From NCBI GenBank assembly GCA_001593935.1, contig LUCE01000019.1, positions 1-35,490 of the forward strand: a DNA stretch of 35,490 nt. Direction: 5' to 3'. The position numbers and the translations under genes are program-made. Position 1 is the first letter of the stretch. Each line of letters opens with the position of its first letter. Of the stretch, positions 1-6,842 are shown piece after piece. This DNA is from Candidatus Bathyarchaeota archaeon B26-2. Its GTDB lineage: Archaea; Thermoproteota; Bathyarchaeia; Bathyarchaeales; B26-1. The notes under the pieces were generated by a model. It worked only from the letters and a program-made list of their open reading frames with translations, was not told where the DNA came from and did no database searches.

Positions 1-1816
1 TCTCTTCGTAGTTTGCGTAAAGGTTTCGTTTGGCGAAGATGCTCGCGATCTTTATAGCTGCGCCGGCTATGTGAGGGTTAGAAACGCATGAACCCACGTT
101 CACGATGCATCCGGCATCGAAGGCACCCGGGTAAATCTCGTATGGACTCTTCCCCTCCTCGTCCTTGTATAGCGCAGCAGACATGGCGGCGCATCCAGAA
201 GTCAACACTATGAACCGGCGGTTCGCGAACTCCATAGCCATCTCCGCGATTTCCTCTCCTCCCTTCGGATAGTTAGCGCACCCCACAAAGGCGATCACTC
301 CAGGAATCTCGCCTAGAACTATTGGGCCCCCAACGTTCCTTATCTCTATATCTTGAATCGCGCCTCTCCCCGCACGGATCTTGTATGTCTCTTCTTTCAG
401 CTTCTTTTCAGCCGCCTTCACGATGAAGCTGTGAAGTGGTAAACCTTGTGGACATGCACTCTCGCAACGTGCACACCCGATGCATTCAGCGTAGAGGGCT
501 CCAAGTTTGTCGAGGTTTCCCTTCGCGGCTTCGGCTACAGCTTCTGGGATGGGTAGATCGTTCGGGCACGCTCTTCTACAACTCTGGCATCCCGTGCATC
601 TCTTGGAGCCTTCGATGACGCCTTTCACGTTTGGTATCGCCTTGAACTTCTTCCTCCTCGGAGCCACTAGGATCGCCGTCTTGACGGCTACTTCTCCAAC
701 TTTCTCTGGATCCAGGATGAGAGCTCCAGGAGTCTTCCCGTTGACAAGGTCCGATACGATCTCTTCAGCTGGGTCATGGGTTCGATCTGGCAATCCTAGA
801 CAGTTCTTGGGGCTCGCCGCGATTAATGGCGCCTTGATCTTTTGGGCTTCAATCAAAGAGTCTGCGCGTATGCATTGCTCATCAACAACGATAACGTCCG
901 GCATGCCGCTTCTGATGTATCTGAGCTGCCATGAGATCGGCCCAACGATCTTGGCTTTCGGGTTATATCTAGTGACGTCGATGGCGGTACAGCATAAGCC
1001 TGTAACCTCAACCATACCGTACAATCCGTTCTCTTGGAGGTAGTCCACGATCTCAACCGCCGGGGGAACGTTATGACCAATAACCATAATAACCGGCTTG
1101 GTTGCGTCCACAACTCCTAAGCCTATGTCAACGAGGGGGGCGTCCGGGTCTGCCTTCGGGAAGTTGTAGGCTGATATTTGTGCTATATCGGCGACCTCCA
1201 TCCCAACCTGGTCTATCATGCCGGCGTGGAAGACCTTTGACTCGAAGTCGATGTTGCTTCCCTCCTGTCCTGTGTGGGTCGCTGAGAGCAGGTGTGTGAC
1301 TTGGCTCTCCAAGTAATCTAGGACGTCCTCAAGGTCGCCCAAGGTTCGAGGCCTAACACCGCAGACGAGACGAGTCACAGGGGCCTCAACCTCGACGCTC
1401 ACCCCACCGACATCAATCGGATGTTCTTTCCCAAACTTCTCGATGAGGTGCTCAACGAGGTGCCTAGCATGCGCTATGTGGGTAGCGGCACCGATACAAC
1501 ACGCCAACAAGACTATACGAGACTGCTGACCGGCCATATCGAGGCCGCAGGCTCCTCTCTTGTCTCCGGTTAGGTCGCACTTGCCGAAGGTGCAGAGGCA
1601 GCAGACGTCGCAGAAGGGCATATAGAAGGGTTTATACCGTTTTAGGAGTTTCAGGTCCCAGCTCCTCAGGTCCGTTATGGAGGGGAAGGGCGTCGGCCCG
1701 ATCTCCCCGGGCTTAGGCTCCTCGATTATCCTGCCGAGAGTTATCTCAAGGTCTTTTAGAACGCCTATGTCACTCCTCAGCTCCCCTACCTTAACATGGA
1801 GGCCTTTTCTCGCCAA
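1..1816 (-). CDS. cdhA: CO dehydrogenase / acetyl-CoA synthase complex alpha subunit (CdhA), C-terminus outside window
   Basis: This is the nickel-iron CO dehydrogenase subunit of the archaeal ACDS complex, which interconverts CO2 and CO for acetyl-CoA synthesis or cleavage. It is absent from the ORF track because it has no stop in the window. I translated the minus strand from TTG at 1816, directly after an in-frame TAA, and found about 605 uninterrupted codons. The N-terminus has the cysteine cluster CDVCCLCTFGKCDLTGDKRG expected for B/D-type FeS clusters. Further on come THTGQEGSN, GHNVPPAVEI and GLCCTAIDVTRY. Two ferredoxin motifs follow (CTGCQSCRRACP and CIGCARCESACP), a combination that separates archaeal CdhA from the shorter bacterial CooS. 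C-cluster type motifs FVGCANYP, TSGCAAM and DAGCIVNVGSC lie near the window edge. The family is usually close to 780 residues, so roughly 170-200 are missing. The TTG start is inferred from the upstream stop. Confidence 0.95.
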   Translation of the reverse strand, partial: MARKGLHVKVGELRSDIGVLKDLEITLGRIIEEPKPGEIGPTPFPSITDLRSWDLKLLKRYKPFYMPFCDVCCLCTFGKCDLTGDKRGACGLDMAGQQSRIVLLACCIGAATHIAHARHLVEHLIEKFGKEHPIDVGGVSVEVEAPVTRLVCGVRPRTLGDLEDVLDYLESQVTHLLSATHTGQEGSNIDFESKVFHAGMIDQVGMEVADIAQISAYNFPKADPDAPLVDIGLGVVDATKPVIMVIGHNVPPAVEIVDYLQENGLYGMVEVTGLCCTAIDVTRYNPKAKIVGPISWQLRYIRSGMPDVIVVDEQCIRADSLIEAQKIKAPLIAASPKNCLGLPDRTHDPAEEIVSDLVNGKTPGALILDPEKVGEVAVKTAILVAPRRKKFKAIPNVKGVIEGSKRCTGCQSCRRACPNDLPIPEAVAEAAKGNLDKLGALYAECIGCARCESACPQGLPLHSFIVKAAEKKLKEETYKIRAGRGAIQDIEIRNVGGPIVLGEIPGVIAFVGCANYPKGGEEIAEMAMEFANRRFIVLTSGCAAMSAALYKDEEGKSPYEIYPGAFDAGCIVNVGSCVSNPHIAGAAIKIASIFAKRNLYANYEE

Positions 1817-1928
1817 TTAGACGCACTTACCTTACGATTGTTAAGGGATAGAATAACAACTTAAAGCATACAAGATAATTAACCTTTTCCCCAATAGCCT
1901 TCGAGGAGAACCGTCACAGCCCCCAACT

Positions 1929-2741
1929 CTAGGAGAATCTCTTGAGCCACTTAATCTCTTCCTCGAGGACTTTGAGCTTCGGTTGCGGAACCCCCTCAAT
2001 CGAGACGTACCCAGAGTATCCCAGCTTCTTCATCTCTCCGAGTATCTGTGACCAGTGGACGTGGCCGTTCCACCCGCTCCTTATGGTTCCGTGCCTGAAG
2101 GAGGTGTCAGTGTCGATGTGGGTGTGGACGATGTACGGGAAGAGCTTATCTAGCGCCCAGAGCTGATCTACTTCAGGCTCAACCCGCGGTATCGTCGTCG
2201 GCTGGTACAGAACTCGGATACGTTCACTATCGGTCTGCCATATACATCGGAGCTGACCGAGAACAGTGTCGTGAGGGGTCCTCGTATGGAGTTCAAGCCC
2301 GAAGACCACGTCGTGCTCTTCTCCGAGGGACGCCAGATCCTTCAAGCCCCTAATGAAGGTCCGCCACTTGTCCTCCGTCATCTCGGCGCTGGAGACACCC
2401 TCCCCGACGACCCGTATGACTCTTGCGCCTAACAAGTTCGCTATCTCGCAGTATCTCCTCCCAGTCTTGAGGCTCTTCCGGTAAGACTCCTCGCTCTCGG
2501 TGAACCTGAAGTACGTCGACGTTGCCGGAACCTCCAAGCCGTACTCGTCGGCCAACCTCTTTAGGCGCTTGATCTCGTCGAGGCTTCGGCCTTCAAGGCC
2601 CCACTTCGAGCCGGTGTAGCCCGGTTGAGCCCTTCCGCCCCAGAGCTCGACGCCGTCGTACCCCCACTCGGCGAGCTTAGGTATGAGCTCTTCAGGCGGT
2701 ATAACGCCTTGAGTCGTGTACGTGGTCACAGAGAACTTCAT
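1929..2741 (-). CDS. sugar phosphate isomerase/epimerase family TIM barrel (AP endonuclease 2 fold)
   Basis: This is a xylose isomerase-like TIM-barrel protein of about 270 residues, probably acting on a sugar or sugar phosphate with a divalent metal. The track ORF begins at 2777, but I prefer ATG 2741. It gives MKFSVTTYTTQG, the usual family beginning, and is preceded by GGTGG at Shine-Dalgarno distance. Visible family motifs are YDGVELWGG in the first barrel turns, the glutamate in FGLELHTRTPHDT, the histidine and aspartate in HTHIDTDTS, and the C-terminal glutamate in VSIEGVP. These would supply the metal ligands. It lies downstream of the QueT-like gene on the same strand, 93 bases away, and upstream of cdhA. 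Substrate cannot be read from the sequence. The fold is confident, the reaction is not. Confidence 0.85.
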   Translation of the reverse strand: MKFSVTTYTTQGVIPPEELIPKLAEWGYDGVELWGGRAQPGYTGSKWGLEGRSLDEIKRLKRLADEYGLEVPATSTYFRFTESEESYRKSLKTGRRYCEIANLLGARVIRVVGEGVSSAEMTEDKWRTFIRGLKDLASLGEEHDVVFGLELHTRTPHDTVLGQLRCIWQTDSERIRVLYQPTTIPRVEPEVDQLWALDKLFPYIVHTHIDTDTSFRHGTIRSGWNGHVHWSQILGEMKKLGYSGYVSIEGVPQPKLKVLEEEIKWLKRFS

Positions 2742-2834
2742 ATCTACCACCCTTCCGCCGTAATGTTGAGCCTCCAACTTTTTAGGTCTTTCCTAAGATC
2801 TCTGAGAGGCTTAACTGTCTGCGCAGTCCCAACT

Positions 2835-3398
2835 CTAGGTGTAGACTTTCAGGCCTCGAGATTTTAGGGGTCCAATTATGCTTGGTCTGCTCAGAACTTT
2901 GAGGAGGGCTAGGCCGAACACGGCGAAGGCAATGGTGCTGCTAGCTGTGATGCTTATTATGCTGAGGGCCCAAGGGGGCCACGTCGCCGGAAGAGCGAGT
3001 CCGAAGACGTCGCTTGGAGGAGGGAACAACAACCACAAATAGCTTCCCACGGTCAAGCCTATGATTACGGCTCCTGAGAGGCATCCTAGAAGAGTCCTTT
3101 TCCTCAACTTGAAGATTATGGTGGCGGCCATCAGGTTGGCCATGGGCCCAAGCAGTATATCGTAGATTCCGTACTGCATGGAGGCCGATAGGTACGCGTT
3201 GCTCACGAAGCATCCCACCGAGACCCCTACTATCGTAGGAGGACCGAAGATTGCTGCTAACGGGATTAGGCAGTCCGCTATTCGCAGCTGGATCACCGCC
3301 GCGGCGCTTATCCCCTGCAAGATCACCATCACGGCGTATAAGGAAGCGAAGATGGATGAGAGGGCTAGGTCTCTACTTTCAAATCGCGTGTCTACCAC
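2835..3398 (-). CDS. QueT-like ECF transporter substrate-binding (S) component
   Basis: This is a 187-residue polytopic membrane protein resembling the QueT family of energy-coupling factor S components, which bind queuosine/7-deazaguanine precursors in bacteria. The segment IQLRIADCLIPLAAIFGPPTI matches the family pattern in which a first helix is followed by a polar RI(S/A)(E/D) stretch, and YDILLGPMANLMAATIIFKLR matches the next signature. About five or six hydrophobic segments are visible. No EcfT or EcfA gene is in the window, so it would have to share a remote energising module. GTG 3398 is the only start upstream of the first helix, because a TAG lies two codons before it. Its Shine-Dalgarno-like AGGAGGTG overlaps the start codon itself. 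The substrate in this archaeon (preQ0, queuine or something else) is inference. Confidence 0.75.
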   Translation of the reverse strand: MVDTRFESRDLALSSIFASLYAVMVILQGISAAAVIQLRIADCLIPLAAIFGPPTIVGVSVGCFVSNAYLSASMQYGIYDILLGPMANLMAATIIFKLRKRTLLGCLSGAVIIGLTVGSYLWLLFPPPSDVFGLALPATWPPWALSIISITASSTIAFAVFGLALLKVLSRPSIIGPLKSRGLKVYT

Positions 3399-3403
3399 CT
3401 CCT
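3396..3403 (-). promoter_or_regulatory. Shine-Dalgarno sequence overlapping the QueT-like start codon
   Basis: On the minus strand the sequence reads TTTAGGAGGTGGTAGACACG. The strong AGGAGGT runs into the GTG start with no spacer. Either initiation uses a rarer codon a few bases downstream (ACG is the fourth codon) or the element serves another purpose such as switching. Confidence 0.45.
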
Positions 3404-3417
3404 AAACCCGGGGTTTA
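3403..3417. repeat. perfect 7-bp inverted repeat next to the QueT-like start
   Basis: TAAACCC-G-GGGTTTA is a perfect palindrome around a single base. It lies between a TATA-like ATATAAA and the Shine-Dalgarno sequence of the QueT-like gene. It could be a repressor operator or the last hairpin of a structured leader. Confidence 0.5.
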
Positions 3418-3419
3418 TA

Positions 3420-3479
3420 TGGCGGAACGGGTGGGGTGGGCCCCACTCACCCGCCTTTCTCCCTTGATTTCAAGGGAGC
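3420..3479 (-). promoter_or_regulatory. structured leader of the QueT-like gene (possible riboswitch)
   Basis: Two hairpins lie between the putative promoter and the start. The first is TCCCTTGA-AA-TCAAGGGA (3462-3479), perfect over 8 bp with a two-base loop. The second is a GC-rich stem in which CGGGTG pairs with CACCCG (about 3427-3452), with further inner pairs. The CCACC repeats in the second hairpin could pair with GGTGG at the ribosome binding site, which would allow switching. The hairpins are seen in the sequence. The switch and any ligand are inference. Confidence 0.4.
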
Positions 3480-3482
3480 CAG

Positions 3483-3490
3483 ATTATAAA
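3483..3490 (-). promoter_or_regulatory. TATA box candidate for the QueT-like gene
   Basis: On the minus strand this reads TTTATAAT. Transcription would begin about 25 bases downstream, near 3462, giving a leader of roughly 60 bases that contains the hairpins annotated above. Confidence 0.4.
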
Positions 3491-3590
3491 GTTTGTGGGT
3501 TTGCTGGCGCGATTTTGAGGCAAAAGTTATTTATCTTTAGTCCATGATGAGTTATGTAAAGGGATACCGGATGGTTCTAGGTGATTGGTG

Positions 3591-3824
3591 ATGGCTGAAG
3601 AAGTTAAGCCTTCCTATCAAGCTCACAAGGTTGTAATCCGGGGAACCGTCGAGGGATACGATGTCGCCTCGCTCGAGGACCTGAGGAGGCTCGCGGATGA
3701 TCTCCAGAAACTCCAAGGTGACCTAAACGCCTTGAGGGAGCAGTTCAACGACCTCCAGAGGGCTCTCAACGCAACAAACTCAAGACTTGAGAGGCTTGAG
3801 AATTTCCTGAGATCGTTCAAGTAG
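3591..3824 (+). CDS. small coiled-coil protein, unknown function
   Basis: I do not recognise this 77-residue protein. ATG 3591 is chosen over the track's TTG 3585 because GGTGAT at 3580-3585 sits at normal Shine-Dalgarno distance. The first 30 residues look like a short beta-rich segment (HKVVIRGTVEGYDV). From about residue 27 to the end it is a regular amphipathic helix with leucines at heptad spacing (LQKLQGDLNALREQFNDLQR), so an oligomeric coiled coil is likely. There is no signal peptide or membrane segment. It is 67 bases upstream of the pilin-like gene on the same strand and may be co-transcribed with it. No function is proposed. Confidence 0.7.
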   Translation: MAEEVKPSYQAHKVVIRGTVEGYDVASLEDLRRLADDLQKLQGDLNALREQFNDLQRALNATNSRLERLENFLRSFK

Positions 3825-3891
3825 CTGAAACCATCTATCTTCTAAAAGGACATCTCAGCTCTTTCGCCTCCAAGGTTGGGTGGATGGCCGC

Positions 3892-4953
3892 GTGAGCCCG
3901 GACCCGGTAGGGAAGGCCGCCTTAACCATCTTGCTCTTGGCAGCCCTGACCGCTGGAGCCCTCATCTCATACCTCTGGGTTATGGGCTATTACGTTGCCC
4001 TAGGACTGGCCGTCCCCGAGGTCGCCTCTGTGGTGATCACCGAGGTCTCTGTCGCGCCTCAAGACCCAACATACCTTACCGTCTCCGTTCTGAACCCGTC
4101 CTTCTCGCCTGCTGATGCTGAGATAATCCGCATCTCGGTGCTGACGGCCGATGGAACTCTACATGAGGTTGAGGAGACGGAGCCCTCTATACCCCAAGGA
4201 GGATACACGCTCCCCGTAGGCAACTCCGAGGCCTTCAAGTGCTATTGGAGCTGGGTCGAATATGCGGGTGAGACCGTTAAGGTGATGGTCTTCTTAAGTG
4301 AGGGTTCTGGAGCAACCTTCCAGACGACCCTGCCCCCAACTGATCTGAGAGTTACTCGGGTGGTCTTCGACCCGAATAACGGAACCCTATTCAACATAAC
4401 CGTCGAGAACTCCGCGTCGTCCGCCACCTTCGTGAACCTAACTGGCGTCACCGTGATCATCAACGAGGACTTCCAAGAGACACTCGACGTTGACCCTCAG
4501 CTTCCAGTATCTCTCAACCCTGGGGAGGCCGTCAATCTGACATGCTTATGGACGTGGGCCGGGCATCAAAACAGGACATTAACGATAGTCGTGGATACTC
4601 TGCAGGGTTATAGGGCGAGGTTTTCGGGGGTCATCCCCACCTACGTCACCTTAGAGGTCAGCGAAGTCTCATTCAGCGCCGCTGAGAGGACGGGCTTCAA
4701 CGTAACCGTTACGAACCTACCTTCCTCCGTTATACCCGTGGACATAACGAGGGTCTACATCACCCTCAAGAACGGGACGTCCTTCAGCGTAACAGTCCTG
4801 AACCCGAGTCTCCCGTACACACTCGACGTAAACGGAACCGTGACCCTGACCTGCTCTTGGGACTGGAGCGACCGCCCAGACGAAGAGGTAACAGTAACAA
4901 TAAAGACGCTTCAGGGATTCGAGGCTTCAGAAACCCAGAAGACCCCTCCCTAA
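3892..4953 (+). CDS. pilin-like secreted protein with three Cys-x-Trp-x-Trp Ig-like repeats
   Basis: This protein of about 353 residues has a type IV pilin/archaellin-like N-terminus: a short polar leader ending in Gly-Lys, then a hydrophobic helix closing with LWVMGYY, a pattern common in archaeal pilin-like proteins. I prefer GTG 3892 to the track's GTG 3880 because GGGTGG lies about 8 bases before it, but the choice is uncertain. The rest is three beta-rich repeats of about 100 residues, each ending in a CYWSW, CLWTW or CSWDW motif followed by a strand pair, the last two with TLQG(Y/F). Several N-x-S/T sequons (NGT, NIT, NVT) suggest N-glycosylation. The protein ends with a short polar tail and no second membrane segment. 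It is probably anchored or assembled by its N-terminal helix at the cell surface. Its binding partner is unknown. Confidence 0.75.
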   Translation: MSPDPVGKAALTILLLAALTAGALISYLWVMGYYVALGLAVPEVASVVITEVSVAPQDPTYLTVSVLNPSFSPADAEIIRISVLTADGTLHEVEETEPSIPQGGYTLPVGNSEAFKCYWSWVEYAGETVKVMVFLSEGSGATFQTTLPPTDLRVTRVVFDPNNGTLFNITVENSASSATFVNLTGVTVIINEDFQETLDVDPQLPVSLNPGEAVNLTCLWTWAGHQNRTLTIVVDTLQGYRARFSGVIPTYVTLEVSEVSFSAAERTGFNVTVTNLPSSVIPVDITRVYITLKNGTSFSVTVLNPSLPYTLDVNGTVTLTCSWDWSDRPDEEVTVTIKTLQGFEASETQKTPP

Positions 4954-5254
4954 GCCGATATTCCTTCCCAAAAGAAGTGAGGGTGGGGGACGGCGCAGGC
5001 GGGTGCATGGGCCACACCCGACTCCCACTGGTTCACCTGCTTTAGGGATCGAGCTCCGTGGAGACCGTCCGCCACAACCTTTCCAGTTTATTTCTCAGAC
5101 GTTTTCCTAATAAATCTGTTATGAACCTCAAATCTATATTAAGGAACCATTCTGCAGTGGAAAAGTTGTTATGACGCTGGTAAATTTAACTTGGCATAGA
5201 CAAAAACCGTAAATTGGTTGAAACCTTTAACGGAGCACGCGGAGACGTGAAGGT
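4954..5254. other. 301-base intergenic region without a gene
   Basis: No ORF with coding character was found. The first third is GC-rich and holds a possible folded RNA (4983-5040). A T-rich stretch near 5085-5112 could end transcription of the pilin-like gene. The remainder to 5254 is AT-rich and would hold the promoter of the URO-D family gene, but no single TATA box stands out. Confidence 0.5.
4983..5040 (+). ncRNA. possible pseudoknotted RNA element downstream of the pilin-like gene
   Basis: Three complementary pairs are visible: GTGGG 4983-4987 with CCCAC 5024-5028, GCAGG 4995-4999 with CCTGC 5036-5040, and CGGGTG 5000-5005 with CACCCG 5015-5020. The first two cross, so they could form a pseudoknot. 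Short GC-rich complements are common by chance, so this is a weak call. Confidence 0.2.
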
Positions 5255-6370
5255 ATGGGTTACGAGAGGGCGTTAAGGGCTATAAACCTCAAGCCTACCG
5301 ATAAGATACCTCTCCTCGGGACCATAGGGGATACAAGGTTTGGAGAGAAACTGACAGGGATTAAGAGCTCTGAGGGGAGCAGATACCTCAAGGCCCTACA
5401 TAAGGCTCTCGACGTGGACATGATCTACGTCTTGGAGACCCGCATGGATCGAAGCCCCATCGAACAGAGAGAGGACACGGTCTACGGAAAGTTTGAAGAC
5501 TTCGAGGATTCCTTTCCTTACTACGACTCTTTCCACATAGCTTATAAGGGGTATACCCTAGCCCGCACGAAGACGGCCACTCAGCTCTGGGTTGTGAGAC
5601 GGCCCTTTAAGACGTACAAGGAGATGCTCAAATACCTCGAGAACTACGACCCCAGAGAAGACGAGTTCAGAACCGCCAAGGAGATCGCCGAAGAATGCCG
5701 GAGAACCTACCGGCACTACCAAGATGTTCTGGAGGATGTAACCTTGGTGGCTGGAGAGACCTACCTAACGCTCTTCACGTTCTTCATCGTGCGGATAGGG
5801 TGGCAGCTCCTAGCCCGGCTCATCCTTAAAGACGTAGAGGTATTCGATGAACTTGCGAGGAGATACGCGGAGATAACGAAGAGACACACTGAGGCTTGGG
5901 CGAAATCCGGGATCAAAGCCTTCGTCTGCCACGACGATGTTGCCTTCAGGGAGGGGCCGGTGATGTCGCCCAGCTGGTTCAAGGAACACGTCTTTCCGCA
6001 TTATAGAGATATCTGGAGGCCGCTCAAGGATAAGGGGATAAGGGTTTTCTTCATCTCCGACGGCAACTATCTTCCCTTGATGGACGGTTTGGCTGAGGCT
6101 GGAGCTGAAGGGTTCAAGGTCAACCCCGACGCTAGGCTGAGCCGCGTGGACATCGAGAGGCTATGCGCAAAGTATGGGGGTAAGAAGGTTCTGATGCTCA
6201 GCCCCCGTCGGGACGTCCTTAAGAACGGAACCGTGAGAGAAGCCGTCTCCGAAGTGGAGTTCATCACGGCGCTGGCTCAGAGATATAACGGCGTCTTCGT
6301 CCACGGTCTAAGTGATACGCCACACCTTGAGGCTTGCTACCAGACATGGATAAGGAACCGTGAGAAGTGA
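5255..6370 (+). CDS. uroporphyrinogen decarboxylase (URO-D) superfamily protein
   Basis: This 371-residue cytoplasmic TIM-barrel protein belongs to the URO-D/MtaA-like family. Family landmarks are ERALRAINLKPTDKIPLLG at the N-terminus, the central FVCHDDVAFREGPVMSPSWF (the usual DD-x8-12-SP element) followed by HVFPHYRDIW, and GIRVFFISDGNYLPLMDGL before the last barrel strands. Archaea use many members as corrinoid or coenzyme M methyltransferases rather than for haem synthesis. The family zinc pattern His-x-Cys...Cys of methyltransferases is not clear here, although VHGLSDTPHLEAC offers His and Cys residues near the C-terminus. No corrinoid protein or methyltransferase activator is adjacent. 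Start ATG 5255 has only a weak ribosome binding site (GGAG 13 bases upstream). Confidence 0.8.
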   Translation: MGYERALRAINLKPTDKIPLLGTIGDTRFGEKLTGIKSSEGSRYLKALHKALDVDMIYVLETRMDRSPIEQREDTVYGKFEDFEDSFPYYDSFHIAYKGYTLARTKTATQLWVVRRPFKTYKEMLKYLENYDPREDEFRTAKEIAEECRRTYRHYQDVLEDVTLVAGETYLTLFTFFIVRIGWQLLARLILKDVEVFDELARRYAEITKRHTEAWAKSGIKAFVCHDDVAFREGPVMSPSWFKEHVFPHYRDIWRPLKDKGIRVFFISDGNYLPLMDGLAEAGAEGFKVNPDARLSRVDIERLCAKYGGKKVLMLSPRRDVLKNGTVREAVSEVEFITALAQRYNGVFVHGLSDTPHLEACYQTWIRNREK

Positions 6371-6446
6371 AGACGGCCTAAACGGTTGCAAACGGTCTCT
6401 CCCGAGAAGAACAGGGGAGTTTTGTAGGCGTGTAATCGCCGTCTTC
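6369..6446 (+). other. 78-base region closed by a perfect 9-bp stem
   Basis: GAAGACGGC (6369-6377) is exactly complementary to GCCGTCTTC (6438-6446). Inside, CTCCC can pair with GGGAG around an A-rich loop, and GGCG with CGCC nearer the 3' end. It begins at the stop codon of the URO-D gene, so it may be a 3' UTR structure, a processed small RNA or a leader element for the next gene. It is not a tRNA, because no T-loop consensus is present. Confidence 0.35.
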
Positions 6447-6518
6447 TTAATAAGAAGGTTTCTCTCTTACTCTTCATTTGGGCTCCGGTTCGTGCCTATG
6501 TGAGGTCTCAGGAGGCTG

Positions 6519-6524
6519 AGGAGG
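6519..6524 (+). promoter_or_regulatory. Shine-Dalgarno AGGAGG supporting the internal start at 6536
   Basis: AGGAGG is followed by an 11-base spacer and ATG 6536. The upstream GTG 6500 has no comparable element, so this site decides the start. Confidence 0.5.
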
Positions 6525-6535
6525 ACTTTGAAGAG

Positions 6536-6751
6536 ATGAAGCTGACAAAACTTGAGATGGAGACTTACGAGTTCATAAGGAGACATGGAGATGTGATGAC
6601 CGTGAATATACCTCCCAGAATGAGAGGCGCCGTGCCCAGTCTTAAGAACAAAGGCCTAGTCGAGGTTTACAAAGATTATACGACCCCGTGGAGCACCAAG
6701 AAGATGAAGTTTGTGAGGGTTAAAGGAGACCCAGATACCCAACAGCAATAA
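6536..6751 (+). CDS. small winged-helix-like protein
   Basis: This 71-residue basic protein looks like a minimal winged helix: a first helix (TKLEMETYEFIRRHG), a second segment around VNIPPRMRGAVPSLKNKGLV, and a beta wing (VEVYKDYTTPWSTKKMKFVRV). It resembles short archaeal DNA-binding regulators, but I cannot name a family. The track ORF starts at GTG 6500. I prefer ATG 6536 because AGGAGG at 6519-6524 lies 11 bases upstream and the upstream 12 residues are acidic and atypical. It sits between the URO-D gene and the alpha-mannosidase gene, 91 bases before the latter, which has its own TATA-like box. A local regulatory role is possible but unproven. Confidence 0.65.
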   Translation: MKLTKLEMETYEFIRRHGDVMTVNIPPRMRGAVPSLKNKGLVEVYKDYTTPWSTKKMKFVRVKGDPDTQQQ

Positions 6752-6795
6752 CGGTCCCAAAGACGGAAACCTCTACGCTCAAGGAACCAGATTAC

Positions 6796-6803
6796 CTTTA
6801 TTA
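6796..6803 (+). promoter_or_regulatory. TATA box candidate for the alpha-mannosidase gene
   Basis: CTTTATTA lies about 40 bases before ATG 6843. Initiation about 25 bases downstream would leave a leader of roughly 15-20 bases. Confidence 0.45.
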
Positions 6804-6842
6804 ACCGAGTCCGCAAGGTAAATGAACGAGGCTTGACCAGTT

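Noticed and set aside
436-1299. Plus-strand ORFs 436-618, 507-1043 and 1102-1299
   Set aside because: They lie antisense within cdhA, which translates cleanly on the minus strand with recognisable FeS motifs.
3544-3597. Possible C/D box small RNA (ATGATGA ... CTGA)
   Set aside because: The candidate C' and D boxes are packed together without guide spacing and coincide with the ribosome site and start of the coiled-coil gene.
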